Assembly (NCBI GenBank): GCA_016872715.1
Contig: VGZD01000008.1
Location: 1 to 58,408, forward strand
Direction of reading: 5' to 3'
Length of the DNA stretch: 58,408 nt
From: Planctomycetota bacterium
GTDB lineage: Bacteria > Planctomycetota > UBA1135 > GCA-002686595
Shown: in pieces, positions 1 to 8,592 of the stretch
Position numbering within the stretch: position 1 is the first letter of the stretch
How the letters are laid out: the number at the start of each line of letters is the position of its first letter
Made by a program: the position numbers and the translations under genes
The notes under the pieces: generated by a model
Database searches by the model: none
The model's input: the letters and a program-made list of their open reading frames with translations, nothing else
What the model was told of the DNA's origin: nothing

Positions 1-533
1 GGGAGCAGGAAGTCGTCCTGCAGGCGCGGTCGCAGGCGCGCGAACACGCCGCGCGCGCCCCGACCGTCGATGCGCCACGCGCCGGCCTCGGACTCGCTCC
101 AGCGCGGTCGATCGAAGTGGAACAGCGCATCGAGCGCGTGCTGGCGCGAGTCGAACACCCGCACCCACGGCGCGCGCTTCACCTCGCCTTCGAGCAGCCG
201 CCCGCCGATGTAGAGATCGCCGCCGGAGAGTTGCACGGTCTCGCCCGGCAGTCCGACCACGCGCTTGACGAGCGGGGCGCGCTCGCCGGGGCGCTCGAGC
301 ACCACGAGATCGAAACGCTCGAGGGCCGGACGGCGTTCGAAGCGCACGAACACGCGGTCGCCGTCGGTGGGGTCGCCGTGCAGCACCGGCTCCATCGAGC
401 GGCTGTCGACGAGAAACAGATCGCCCACGAAGGCGCGCAGGGCGAGCACGGACAGGGAGGGAACCAACAGCGCGAGAGCGAGCGCCCACAGAATCCGACT
501 CCACCTCCCCATCGACCTCCCCATCGACCTCAC
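1..533 (-). CDS. lepB: Signal peptidase I, C-terminal end outside the window
   Basis: Type I signal peptidase (S26 family), which removes signal peptides from exported proteins at the outer face of the cytoplasmic membrane. A hydrophobic N-terminal anchor (about residues 14-35) is followed by the nucleophile motif SRSMEP (Ser46) and the general-base motif VKRVVGLPGE (Lys90), so both catalytic residues are present. The reading frame runs off the left edge. I chose the GTG at 533 because a GGGGAGG ribosome site lies 6 nt upstream. In-frame ATGs at 524 and 512 are alternatives. The family and the active site are certain; the exact start is not. The 5' leader lies in a tandem-repeat array. Confidence 0.9.
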   Translation of the reverse strand, partial: MRSMGRSMGRWSRILWALALALLVPSLSVLALRAFVGDLFLVDSRSMEPVLHGDPTDGDRVFVRFERRPALERFDLVVLERPGERAPLVKRVVGLPGETVQLSGGDLYIGGRLLEGEVKRAPWVRVFDSRQHALDALFHFDRPRWSESEAGAWRIDGRGARGVFARLRPRLQDDFLL

Positions 534-650
534 AGGGGACCTCCCCGTGAACCTCCCCGTGAACCTCCCCGTGAACCTCCCCGCAAACCTCCCCGCGAAT
601 CTCCCCGCGGGGCCCGACGCGGGGCCCGACGAGGGGCCCGACGAGGGGCC
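501..650. repeat. GC-rich 12-bp minisatellite covering the lepB leader and start
   Basis: Tandem 12-bp units of the form CCTCCCCGTGAA, with CGCAAA and CGCGAA variants, run from about 540 to 605. They continue into the lepB start as two CCTCCCCATCGA units. On the left-reading mRNA each unit supplies a GGGGAGGT Shine-Dalgarno-like motif. Next to them (about 611-650) is a second set of 12-bp units based on GCCCGACGAGGG. Confidence 0.85.
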
Positions 651-773
651 GGGCGGCGGGCGGCGTGGCAGAGGCGGCTCGGCATGGGCGGCGGGAGAAT
701 ACGGGGCGCGCTACGGGGCGCGCACGGTGCGGTGAGGGGCGGTCTTGGTAGTTTGGGGGCGTCGAGGGACGCC

Positions 774-1406
774 ATGGGGACCCGCAAGCTGCTCGTCGTC
801 GACTTGGAAGCGACCTGCTGGGCGCGTGGGGAGCATGTGCAGGAGCGCATGGAGACGATCGAGATCGGCGCCCTGCTGGTCGACCCCGGCGGCGGCACCC
901 CGAGGCGCGAGTTCCAGTGCTTCGTGCGCCCCTCGCGGCACGCGAGACTTTCGGACTTTTGTATCCAATTGACATCCATTCAACAGTCTGATGTAGACCG
1001 TGCTCCAACCTTTGCCCCGGCCTTCGCGGCCTTCTTGGAGTGGCTGGGCGAGCCTCGTGAGGTGCGTTTCGCGTCTTGGGGCGACTACGACCGCCGCCAG
1101 TTGCTACGCGACTGCGACGCGGCGGGCATCGTCAACCCGCTTGCGGAAGATACATTGAACTTGAAGCATATATGCTGCCCAATGATCGGCATGAAGCCCG
1201 GCGGCATGGCGCAGGCCCTCGCCCGCGCGGGTCTGGCTCTCGACGGCACCCACCACCGCGCCCTCGACGACGCCCGCAACATCCTGCGCCTCGCCGAGCG
1301 GGCCTTCGAGGGGCGGCTCGAGCTGCTGATGGCCTGTGCGCCGTCGCTGCCGCCAAGGCCGCGCGAGGCGCGCCGTCCGAGCGAGGGGCCGCCGCTCGCC
1401 CCCTGA
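774..1406 (+). CDS. DEDDh 3'-5' exonuclease, ERI-1/KapD-like
   Basis: A 210-residue exonuclease of the RNase T/DnaQ superfamily. ExoI is seen as VVDLEATCW (catalytic Asp and Glu), ExoII in SWGDYDRRQL (Asp) and ExoIII as HRALDDARN (His and Asp), so the DEDDh set is complete. The segment DFCIQLTSIQQ matches the ERI-1-type subgroup, which trims structured RNA ends; the substrate here is unknown. The ATG at 774 has a GAGGGA element just upstream. Two stretches (about 941-1012 and 1146-1187) use AT-ending and rare codons (AGA, GTA, ACA, ATA) unlike the rest of the gene. Minisatellites lie on both sides. Confidence 0.85.
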   Translation: MGTRKLLVVDLEATCWARGEHVQERMETIEIGALLVDPGGGTPRREFQCFVRPSRHARLSDFCIQLTSIQQSDVDRAPTFAPAFAAFLEWLGEPREVRFASWGDYDRRQLLRDCDAAGIVNPLAEDTLNLKHICCPMIGMKPGGMAQALARAGLALDGTHHRALDDARNILRLAERAFEGRLELLMACAPSLPPRPREARRPSEGPPLAP

Positions 1407-1422
1407 AGCGACTTGCCAGATT

Positions 1423-1580
1423 CCGACCCGCCCCCGGCCGACTCGCCTCAGGCCGACCCGCCCCCGGCTGACTTGCCTCAGGCTGACTTGCCTCAGGCCG
1501 ACTTGCCTCAGGCCGACCCGCCCCCGGCTGACTTGCCTCAGGCTGACTTGCCTCAGGCCGACTTGCCTCAGGCCGACTTG
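1423..1580. repeat. 15-bp repeats organised as an exact 60-bp tandem duplication
   Basis: Units of 15 bp based on GCCGACTTGCCTCAG alternate with CCGACCCGCCCCCGG. The 60 bp at 1453-1512 and 1513-1572 are identical, so there is higher-order duplication. One plus-strand frame would read as A-D-L-P-Q pentapeptides, superficially like the A(D/N)Lxx pentapeptide-repeat fold. That frame has no convincing start or ribosome site, so I call the stretch a non-coding minisatellite between the exonuclease and the transporter operon. Confidence 0.85.
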
Positions 1581-1747
1581 CCCGAAAACTCGGAGAAAAC
1601 TGCGCAAAGTGCCGCGGGTCGGGGCGCGCGGGTCGCTTGATCCGCGCGGCCGTGGTGCGCACACTCGTGCGCGCGTTCCTTCGCTCGAGGCGCCCCCCCC
1701 ACGTCTCGCGCCCGCCGGGTCCCCCTATCCCCATGGAGCCACCTCCG

Positions 1748-3190
1748 ATGTCCCGAGCCTTGTTGCCGCGCGCCCTGCGAACGCTGGCCCGGTCACTGCC
1801 CCTGCGCACTCCGGCGGCCCTCGCCCTGCTCGCGACTCCGGCCCTCGCCGAAGGCGGCGAGGCGATCGGCGTCGCCATGCCGCTGTGGAGCCTGATCCCC
1901 TTCGCGGGGATCCTGCTCTCGATCGCGGTCCTGCCGCTCGTCGCCGGACACTGGTGGGAGCACAACAAGAACCGCGCGATCGTCTCTGGCCTGTTCGCGG
2001 TGCCGGTGGTGGCGTTCCTGCTCATGGGCTACGGCTCGGCGGGCGGAGCCAAGCTCGTCCACAGCCTCGAGGAATACGTCTCGTTCATCTGCTTGCTCGG
2101 GGCGCTGTTCGTGATCACCGGCGGCATCTACATCCGTGGTTCGCTCTCGGGCACCCCGCTGCTCAACACGGCGATCCTCGGCATCGGCGCCGTGATCGCG
2201 AGCTTCATCGGCACGACCGGCGCCTCGGTGCTGCTGATCCGCCCGCTGCTGCGCGCCAACGCGCCGCGAGTGAAGAAGGTCCACATCGTGGTCTTCTTCA
2301 TCTTCATCGTGTCGAACTGCGGTGGGCTCCTGACGCCGCTCGGCGACCCGCCGCTGTTCCTCGGCTTCCTGAAGGGCGTGCCCTTTGGCTGGACCTTCAA
2401 CCTGTGGAAGGAGTGGCTGCTCGTGAACGGAGCGCTGCTGCTCATCTTCAACTTCTGGGACCAGCAGGTGTTCGCCAAGGAAGAGCTCGAACGCCCGGGC
2501 TCGCAGCTCGAGCAGGTGCAGCAGCACGAGCCGCTCGAGATCGAAGGCGGACTCAACTTCCTGTTCCTGCTCGGCGTCGTGCTGGTCATCGTCGGCAAGG
2601 GTCACTTCCAGTGGGGCTTCGGCCCGCAGGAAGGCCTGATGGCGCTCTTGGGCGTGCTCGCCTACATGACGACGAACAAGGCCAATCGCGAGGCCAACAG
2701 GTTCTCGTGGGCACCGATCGTCGAGGTCGCGGTGCTGTTCGTCGGCATCTTCGTCTGCATGATCCCGGCGCTCGAGATCCTGAACGCGTGGGGCAGCGGA
2801 GCGCGGCCGGAGGTGCTCGGCGTGACGTTCGGCATGCAGCAGCCGTGGCAGTACTTCTGGAGCACGGGCGCTCTTTCGAGCTTCCTCGACAACGCTCCGA
2901 CCTACCTGACGTTCGCGGCGACCGCGGCCGGCAAGGAAGGCCTCTCGGGCGATCAGCTCGGGCTCCTGCTCGACAAGGGCGCGGCCGCGCAGGCGCTCTT
3001 GATGGCGATCTCGTGCGGCGCCGTGTTCATGGGCGCCAACACCTACATCGGCAACGGCCCCAACTTCATGGTCAAGGCCATCGCGGAGGAGAACGGCGTC
3101 AAGATGCCGGGCTTCTTCGGCTACATGGCCTACAGCCTCGGCATCCTGATCCCGCTGTTCGTGGTCGTCACTTTGGTCTTCTTCCGCTGA
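1748..3190 (+). CDS. NhaD/CitMHS-like sodium:proton antiporter family membrane protein
   Basis: A polytopic membrane protein of 480 residues from the ion-transporter superfamily that holds NhaD antiporters and the 'putative citrate transport' family. About a dozen hydrophobic segments are visible. Helix breaks sit at SNCGGLLTPLGDPP and at FLDNAPTYL / GANTYIGNGPN, the two inverted-repeat re-entrant motifs of the superfamily. The N-terminus looks like a cleavable signal ending ALA/EGG. I chose the ATG at 1748 (GGAG 9 nt upstream) over an in-frame ATG at 1733. It is the first gene of a rightward run of transporters. Sodium/proton exchange is inferred from the family; the substrate is not proven. 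Confidence 0.8.
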   Translation: MSRALLPRALRTLARSLPLRTPAALALLATPALAEGGEAIGVAMPLWSLIPFAGILLSIAVLPLVAGHWWEHNKNRAIVSGLFAVPVVAFLLMGYGSAGGAKLVHSLEEYVSFICLLGALFVITGGIYIRGSLSGTPLLNTAILGIGAVIASFIGTTGASVLLIRPLLRANAPRVKKVHIVVFFIFIVSNCGGLLTPLGDPPLFLGFLKGVPFGWTFNLWKEWLLVNGALLLIFNFWDQQVFAKEELERPGSQLEQVQQHEPLEIEGGLNFLFLLGVVLVIVGKGHFQWGFGPQEGLMALLGVLAYMTTNKANREANRFSWAPIVEVAVLFVGIFVCMIPALEILNAWGSGARPEVLGVTFGMQQPWQYFWSTGALSSFLDNAPTYLTFAATAAGKEGLSGDQLGLLLDKGAAAQALLMAISCGAVFMGANTYIGNGPNFMVKAIAEENGVKMPGFFGYMAYSLGILIPLFVVVTLVFFR

Positions 3191-3241
3191 GAGAGCCCGG
3201 AGCCGCTCGCGCGCGCCACGCCGCGCCTGTGATCGACAAGC

Positions 3242-5128
3242 ATGCAATCAGGCCCCGCCTCGACCCAAGAACTCGCGCGCTCCCAAGGAGCGTCGCTGCG
3301 ACAGCTCTCGCCGCTGCTCGTCTGGGCGGTCGTGTTCTCCGACATCGGCACGTCGATCTACTACGTGCCGGGGATCCTCCACCAACAGGTCGGCGACGCG
3401 GCGCCACTGTTCGTCGCGGTCGCGCTCGTCGGCTTCGTGCTGCTCGCGCACAAGTACATCGAGATCTGCTGGCGCCATCCCGAAGGCGGCGGCGTGGTCA
3501 CGGTGGCGAGCGAGGCCTTCAGCCCGCGCATGGGGCTGATCGGCGGGCTCCTGATCTCGGTCAGCTACTTCGTCACGAGCGCGATCTCGTCGCTGTCGGG
3601 CGTGGTGTATCTGGGCAGCCTGTTCCCGTGGCTCGAAGAGCACGTCGTGACGGTGGCGATCGCTTCGCTGCTGCTACTTGCACTGATCAACACCGTCGGC
3701 ATCCGCGAGAGCGCGGTGCTCGCGCTCGTGATGGCCGCGGCGGCGTTCGTGGTCAACGTGGGCGTGATCGGCGCGACGATGCTCAAGCTCGGCCCCGATG
3801 GCTGGGGCGCGATGTTCGACACCGTGTTCGACGGCGCGGGGCTCGGCGTGCCGACTCTGCTCGTCGGCTACTCGAGCGCGTGGCTCGCGTTCTCGGGCCT
3901 CGAGAGCATCAGCCAGCTCAGCCCGGCGATGAAGCTCCCGATCAAGGCGACCGCGAGCAAGGGCATGAAGTTCGTGGTGGGCTCGATCCTCCTGACCTCG
4001 CCCTTGCTGACGCTCTTCACCGTCGGCCTGCTCGGCGCGGACATCAAGGCCGACGAGCTCAAGCAAGAGCGCTTCGTCAGCGAGCTCGCGCAGGCCTTCG
4101 GCGGCTTCCCGGTGCGCGTCGCGGTCGTCGCCACGGCCTCGTCGCTGCTGCTCTTCGCCGCCAACACCGCGATCATCGGCGCCTACCACGTGTTCCTCGC
4201 GCTGGCCGACGCGCACTTCATGCCCGAGCTCGTCACGTGGCGCAACCGCCGTTTCGGCACGCCGCACATCGCCATCGCCATCGCCACGGCGGTGCCGATC
4301 CTGATGGTGCTCGTGACCGGCCGCGACCTCGTGATGCTGGGCAACTTGTATGCGTTCGGACTGCTCGGCGCGTTCGTGCTGACGTCGCTGGGGCTCGACT
4401 TGACGCGCTGGAAAGAGAAGGACCGCAGCCTCAAGTTCTGGCTCGGAATCGCGACCAGCGCCATGGTCGTCGTCGCGTGGTTCACGACGCTGATGGTGAA
4501 GAAGGACGCCACGATTTTCGGCGGCCTGCTCGTGATCGTCGGCTTGCTGTTCGCGATCGGCACGCAGCAGAAGTGGTTCACCGACTGGTTCTACGGCACC
4601 CCGCTCTTCAAGCGCATCGCGGAAGAGACGATCGAGCACTCCGAGCACGAGCTCGAAAAGGGCGAGACCGAGATCTTCAGCCTCGCGCAGGCCGAGCACA
4701 TCGTCGCGCTCTATCCGTCCCACACGCTGGTCGGGATTCGCACGGCCAACGACTCACTGCTGCAAGAGGCGATCCTGCGCGAGAAGGGCCTCGGCGGGAC
4801 GACGATCTACGCGCTCTTCATCGAGGAGCGCACGGGCCTGTTCGTGCGCAGCGGCGAGATCGACTCGCCCAAGCGCTCCGGCGCCGAAGGGCCGCTGCTC
4901 GACGCGGCGCGCAAGGCCGAGCGACAGGGCATGAACCTGATTCCGATCTGGACCGTGAGCTACAACGCCGTCGAAGGCATGGTGCGCGCAGCCGAGACCC
5001 TCGGCGTCGACGCCGTGATGGTCGGCGCGAGCCAGCGCAGCGCGGTCTACAACCTGATCCGCGGACACGTCGTCAACGGACTCGCCAAGCGACTGCCGTC
5101 GCACATCAAGATGGTGCTCTGTGGGTGA
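3242..5128 (+). CDS. APC-family permease with C-terminal universal-stress (UspA) domain
   Basis: A 628-residue protein. Residues 20-460 hold about twelve membrane segments of the amino acid-polyamine-cation superfamily, with FSDIGTSIYYVPG in helix 1. The soluble C-terminal third (about 475-628) is a Usp-like nucleotide-binding domain ending in the motif VMVGASQRSAVYNLIRG, close to the G-2x-G-9x-G(S/T) ATP site. Permease-Usp fusions are known in this superfamily, where the soluble part is thought to gate or regulate transport. The substrate cannot be read from sequence. The gene overlaps the following TerC gene by 8 nt, indicating co-transcription. Confidence 0.85.
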   Translation: MQSGPASTQELARSQGASLRQLSPLLVWAVVFSDIGTSIYYVPGILHQQVGDAAPLFVAVALVGFVLLAHKYIEICWRHPEGGGVVTVASEAFSPRMGLIGGLLISVSYFVTSAISSLSGVVYLGSLFPWLEEHVVTVAIASLLLLALINTVGIRESAVLALVMAAAAFVVNVGVIGATMLKLGPDGWGAMFDTVFDGAGLGVPTLLVGYSSAWLAFSGLESISQLSPAMKLPIKATASKGMKFVVGSILLTSPLLTLFTVGLLGADIKADELKQERFVSELAQAFGGFPVRVAVVATASSLLLFAANTAIIGAYHVFLALADAHFMPELVTWRNRRFGTPHIAIAIATAVPILMVLVTGRDLVMLGNLYAFGLLGAFVLTSLGLDLTRWKEKDRSLKFWLGIATSAMVVVAWFTTLMVKKDATIFGGLLVIVGLLFAIGTQQKWFTDWFYGTPLFKRIAEETIEHSEHELEKGETEIFSLAQAEHIVALYPSHTLVGIRTANDSLLQEAILREKGLGGTTIYALFIEERTGLFVRSGEIDSPKRSGAEGPLLDAARKAERQGMNLIPIWTVSYNAVEGMVRAAETLGVDAVMVGASQRSAVYNLIRGHVVNGLAKRLPSHIKMVLCG

Positions 5129-6050
5129 TACGGGTCTGTGGATCGTGTTCGGCTCCATCGTCGCCATCTCGATGGCGCTCGACCTCGGCGTGTTCCACCG
5201 TCACGCGCACACGATCGACTTCAAGGAGTCGCTCGGCTGGACGCTGGTGTGGATCGTGCTCGCCGCGCTCCTTGGCGCTCTGGTCTGGTACGAGAAGGGA
5301 GCGGATTCCGCGGCCGAGTACGCGACCTGCTACCTGACCGAGAAGGCGCTCAGCGTCGACAACCTGTTCGTGTTCGTGGTGCTGTTCAAGTTCTTCCGCA
5401 TCGTGCCGGAGAACCAGCACCGCGTGCTGACATGGGGCATCGTCGGGGCGCTGGTGATGCGCGCCATGTTCATCCTGCTCGGCGTCGAGCTCGTCGAGCA
5501 CTTCCACTGGACGACCTACATCCTCGGCGGCTTCCTGCTGATCACCGGCATCAAGCTGGCCTTCCAGGAGGACAAGGAGATCGAGCCGGAGAAGAACTTC
5601 ATCCTGCGGCTGTCGCGGCGCTTCCTGCGCGTGACGAGCGAGTTCGACGGCGCCAAGTTCTTCGTGCGGCGCGAGGGGCACGCCTACGCGACGCCGATGT
5701 TCCTGTGCCTGCTCGTGGTCGAGGCGACGGACGTCCTGTTCGCGGTCGATTCGGTGCCCGCAGCGCTCGGCATCACCCACGATCGCTTCGTGCTCTACAG
5801 CTCGAACGTCATGGCGATCTGCGGCCTGCGTGCGCTGTATTTCGCGGTCGCGGGTCTGATCGGTCTGTTCCACTTCCTCAAGCACGGACTGGCGCTGATC
5901 CTCGTGTTCGTCGGCGTGAAGATGCTGATCGCGCACTGGTACAAGATCCCGATTCCCTGGGCGCTCGCGGCGGTGCTCGGCATCCTCGCGCTCTCGGTGC
6001 TGCTCAGTCTGGTCTTCAAGCGGCGCGAGGACGCTGAAGGAGCGCCTTGA
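5121..6050 (+). CDS. TerC/Alx-family integral membrane protein
   Basis: A 309-residue membrane protein of the TerC family (Alx/MeeF type), linked in other bacteria to manganese efflux and metal homeostasis during secretion. Motifs ALSVDNLFVF and EATDVLFAVDSVPA carry the conserved acidic residues inside membrane helices. The GTG start lies inside the end of the preceding permease gene (8-nt overlap) and the stop overlaps the next start (TTGA), so translation of the three genes is probably coupled. Membership of the family is clear; metal specificity is inferred only. Confidence 0.9.
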   Translation: MGDTGLWIVFGSIVAISMALDLGVFHRHAHTIDFKESLGWTLVWIVLAALLGALVWYEKGADSAAEYATCYLTEKALSVDNLFVFVVLFKFFRIVPENQHRVLTWGIVGALVMRAMFILLGVELVEHFHWTTYILGGFLLITGIKLAFQEDKEIEPEKNFILRLSRRFLRVTSEFDGAKFFVRREGHAYATPMFLCLLVVEATDVLFAVDSVPAALGITHDRFVLYSSNVMAICGLRALYFAVAGLIGLFHFLKHGLALILVFVGVKMLIAHWYKIPIPWALAAVLGILALSVLLSLVFKRREDAEGAP

Positions 6051-7342
6051 GCGCGAGCGGCGGCCACAACCGGATCCTCGCGGGCCTCGGACTGGGCGCC
6101 CTGTGCGGCGTCGTCGCCAACACCCTCGCGGCGGACTCGATCGAGGCGCGCCGCGCGCTCGACGTGGCGATCGACACGGTCGCCCACCCGATCGGGCAGA
6201 TCTTCCTGCGGCTCTTGTTCGTGGTCGTGCTGCCGTTGGTGTTCGCCTCGATCGCCGTCGGCGTCTCGAGTCTCGGCGACGTCCGCAAGCTCGGCAGCCT
6301 CGGCGCGCGCACGCTCGGCTTCTTCGTCGTGACATCCGCCGCGTCGGCGGTGCTCGGCATTGCCGCGCTGCACGTGCTGCAACCGGGAGCCGGTTTCGAT
6401 GCCGCCACGGTCGCGGAGCTTCAGGCCAAGTACGCCGGCGACGTGAAGTCGCTCGCCGACAAGGCCGCCGCGAGCGCGCCGCTCGACCTGCTCGGGCGCG
6501 TGAACCAGATCCTCGACATGTTCTTGCCGCGCAACATGCTCAAGGCAGCGGTCGAGATGCAGATGATCCCGGTGATCGTCTTCGCGCTGCTCCTCGGCGC
6601 GGCGCTGACGTTCATCGAGGCGCGCAAGCGCGAGCTGCTCACGAGCGCCCTCGAGGGTGTCTCGGACGCGATGGTGACCGTCGTCGGCTTCGCGATGAAG
6701 CTCGCGCCCTACGCGGTCTTCTGCCTGATCTTCGGCGTGACGGCGCGCTTCGGCTTGGGCTTGCTGGAGAAGCTCGGCCTGTACGTCGGGATCATCCTCG
6801 CCTGCTACCTGATCCAACTGCTCGTGCTGTACCCGCTGCTGCTCGCGCTGCTCGCGCGCCGCAACCCGTGGCAGTTCCTCAAGCACGCCATGCCCGTGAT
6901 GGTGACCGCGTTCTCGACCTCGTCGAGCAACGCGACGCTCCCGACCTCGATCCGCGTGGCGCAGGAATCCCTCGGCATTCGCCCGCAGATCGCCGGCTTC
7001 GTGCTGCCGCTCGGCGCCACCATGAACATGAACGGCACGGCGCTCTTCGAGGGTGCCGTGGTGCTGTTCGTGGCACAGGTATTCGGCATCGAGCTCTCGC
7101 TCGGGACCCAGGCGGTGGTCGTCGGCATGTGCGTGCTGACGGCGATCGGCGCCGCGGGCGTGCCGGGCGGATCGCTGCCGCTGCTCATGGGCGTGATGGC
7201 GCAGGCCGGCGTACCGCCGGACGGCATCGCCATCGTGCTCGGCGTCGACCGCATCCTCGACATGGGTCGCACCGTGACCAACGTCATGGGCGACCAAGTC
7301 TGCGCCGCCTACATCGGGCGCGTCGATTCCCTTCGTTCCTGA
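6047..7342 (+). CDS. Dicarboxylate/amino acid:cation symporter (DAACS, GltP/DctA type)
   Basis: A 431-residue secondary transporter that takes up C4-dicarboxylates or glutamate/aspartate with sodium or protons. Signature elements are the serine-rich hairpin STSSSNATLPTS, the NMNGTA motif, the second hairpin GAAGVPGGSLP and the helix 8 motif DRILDMGRTVTNVMGD. The start is a TTG overlapping the TerC stop (TTGA); no better start is visible. An insertion of about 30 residues (AELQAKYAGDVKSL region) between helices is common in Gram-negative members. Which substrate it prefers is not determined here. Confidence 0.9.
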   Translation: MSASGGHNRILAGLGLGALCGVVANTLAADSIEARRALDVAIDTVAHPIGQIFLRLLFVVVLPLVFASIAVGVSSLGDVRKLGSLGARTLGFFVVTSAASAVLGIAALHVLQPGAGFDAATVAELQAKYAGDVKSLADKAAASAPLDLLGRVNQILDMFLPRNMLKAAVEMQMIPVIVFALLLGAALTFIEARKRELLTSALEGVSDAMVTVVGFAMKLAPYAVFCLIFGVTARFGLGLLEKLGLYVGIILACYLIQLLVLYPLLLALLARRNPWQFLKHAMPVMVTAFSTSSSNATLPTSIRVAQESLGIRPQIAGFVLPLGATMNMNGTALFEGAVVLFVAQVFGIELSLGTQAVVVGMCVLTAIGAAGVPGGSLPLLMGVMAQAGVPPDGIAIVLGVDRILDMGRTVTNVMGDQVCAAYIGRVDSLRS

Positions 7343-7386
7343 CCCGCATCCAGCTCTCGACTCCCCGCCAACCGGAGACACATCCC

Positions 7387-8562
7387 GTGAGACTCGTCCA
7401 AGCCCTGCTCACCGCCTGCATCGCCCTGTGCACGCTCGCCCCCGCGCGCGGCCAAGCGATCCCCGCCGACACCGAGATCGTCGTCGCGCTGCCCTCGGGA
7501 CTCAAGTACTCGGTCCTCAAGCGGGGCGACAGCGCGACCAAGGCCATGAAGGGCGACATGGTGCGCATGCACTACACCGGCTGGCTCACGGACGGCACGG
7601 TGTTCGACTCGTCGGTCACGCGCGGCCAGCCGTTCGTGTTCGAGCTCGGTCGCGGCGAAGTGATCAAGGGCTGGGACGAAGGCGTGGCCCTGATGAACAA
7701 GGGCGACAAGCTCAAGCTCACCATCCCCTCCGAGCTCGGCTACGGCGCGCAGGCACGCGGAAAGATCCCCGCCCAAGCGACGTTGATCTTCGAGGTCGAG
7801 CTGCTCGACATCGTGTGGCGCTTCGCGCAGGTGAATCCGTCGACGAAGAAGACCACGCCGAGCGGCATCGGCTACGAAGTGCTCTCCGAAGGCAAGGGCG
7901 TGACGCCCATGTCCGGCGATCTGGTGCGCTTTCAGTTCGCGGTGTGGCGCTCGAACGGCGAGCTGCTCTCCTGCGACGATCGCGAAGGTCGCGGCCGTCC
8001 GCGACCGAAGCCGGGCACCTCGGGCACGGTCGGAGCGCTGCCCGCGCTCGGCCTGAACGAGGCGCTGCTGCTGTGTCCCCTCGATGGCTCCGTGCGCGTC
8101 GAGTTGCCGGCGTCCGCTTCGTTCCAGCGCCTGCCGCGCGACACCAAGCCCGAGTCGACCATCGTGTGGGAAGTGCGCCTGCTGGAGATCGTCAGCGTGC
8201 CGAGCTTCTCGATGCCCGAGCCTTCGAAGCTCGTCACGCTGCCGAGCGGCCTCGCCTACGAAGTCGTGAAGCCGGGCACCGGCAAGCGCCCCACCGCGAG
8301 CGACATGGTGACGGTGCACTACGTCGGCTGGCTCACCAACGGCAATCGCTTCGACACGAGCTACTCGACCGGCCAGCCCGCGAGCTTCTCGCTGGGCGGC
8401 GTGATCAAGGGCTGGACCGAAGGCGTGGCGCTCATGCAAGAAGGCGCGATCTACAAGTTCGTGATCCCGCCCGGTCTCGCCTACGGCGAAGCCGGTGCGG
8501 GCGCGGACATCCCGCCCAACTCCACGCTCGTGTTCCACATCGAGCTGATCTCGACGCCTTGA
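7387..8562 (+). CDS. Secreted FKBP-type peptidyl-prolyl isomerase with three FKBP domains
   Basis: A 391-residue protein with a signal peptide ending near ARGQA, so it acts outside the cytoplasm, probably as a folding catalyst. Domain 1 (about 30-140) and domain 3 (about 285-391) are canonical, with VRMHYTGWLTDGTVFDSS and VTVHYVGWLTNGNRFDTS, a VIKGWxEGVALM loop and a YG turn. Domain 2 (about 150-275) is degenerate: the aromatic pocket and VIKGW loop are missing and it reads more like a spacer. The GTG start has GGAG 9 nt upstream. It follows the symporter by 44 nt and may be the last gene of that operon. Confidence 0.88.
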   Translation: MRLVQALLTACIALCTLAPARGQAIPADTEIVVALPSGLKYSVLKRGDSATKAMKGDMVRMHYTGWLTDGTVFDSSVTRGQPFVFELGRGEVIKGWDEGVALMNKGDKLKLTIPSELGYGAQARGKIPAQATLIFEVELLDIVWRFAQVNPSTKKTTPSGIGYEVLSEGKGVTPMSGDLVRFQFAVWRSNGELLSCDDREGRGRPRPKPGTSGTVGALPALGLNEALLLCPLDGSVRVELPASASFQRLPRDTKPESTIVWEVRLLEIVSVPSFSMPEPSKLVTLPSGLAYEVVKPGTGKRPTASDMVTVHYVGWLTNGNRFDTSYSTGQPASFSLGGVIKGWTEGVALMQEGAIYKFVIPPGLAYGEAGAGADIPPNSTLVFHIELISTP

Positions 8563-8592
8563 CGCGCGGCGCGCACAGCCGCGAGCTTTTGG

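Noticed and set aside
1413-1640. 75-residue ADLPQ pentapeptide frame
   Set aside because: Made entirely of the minisatellite; no ribosome site or good start and no extra coding signal.
1336-5337. Plus-strand frame of 1333 residues over the transporter genes
   Set aside because: It is an Arg/Pro-rich shadow frame of two clear membrane transporter genes; it has no domain sense and begins in a minisatellite.
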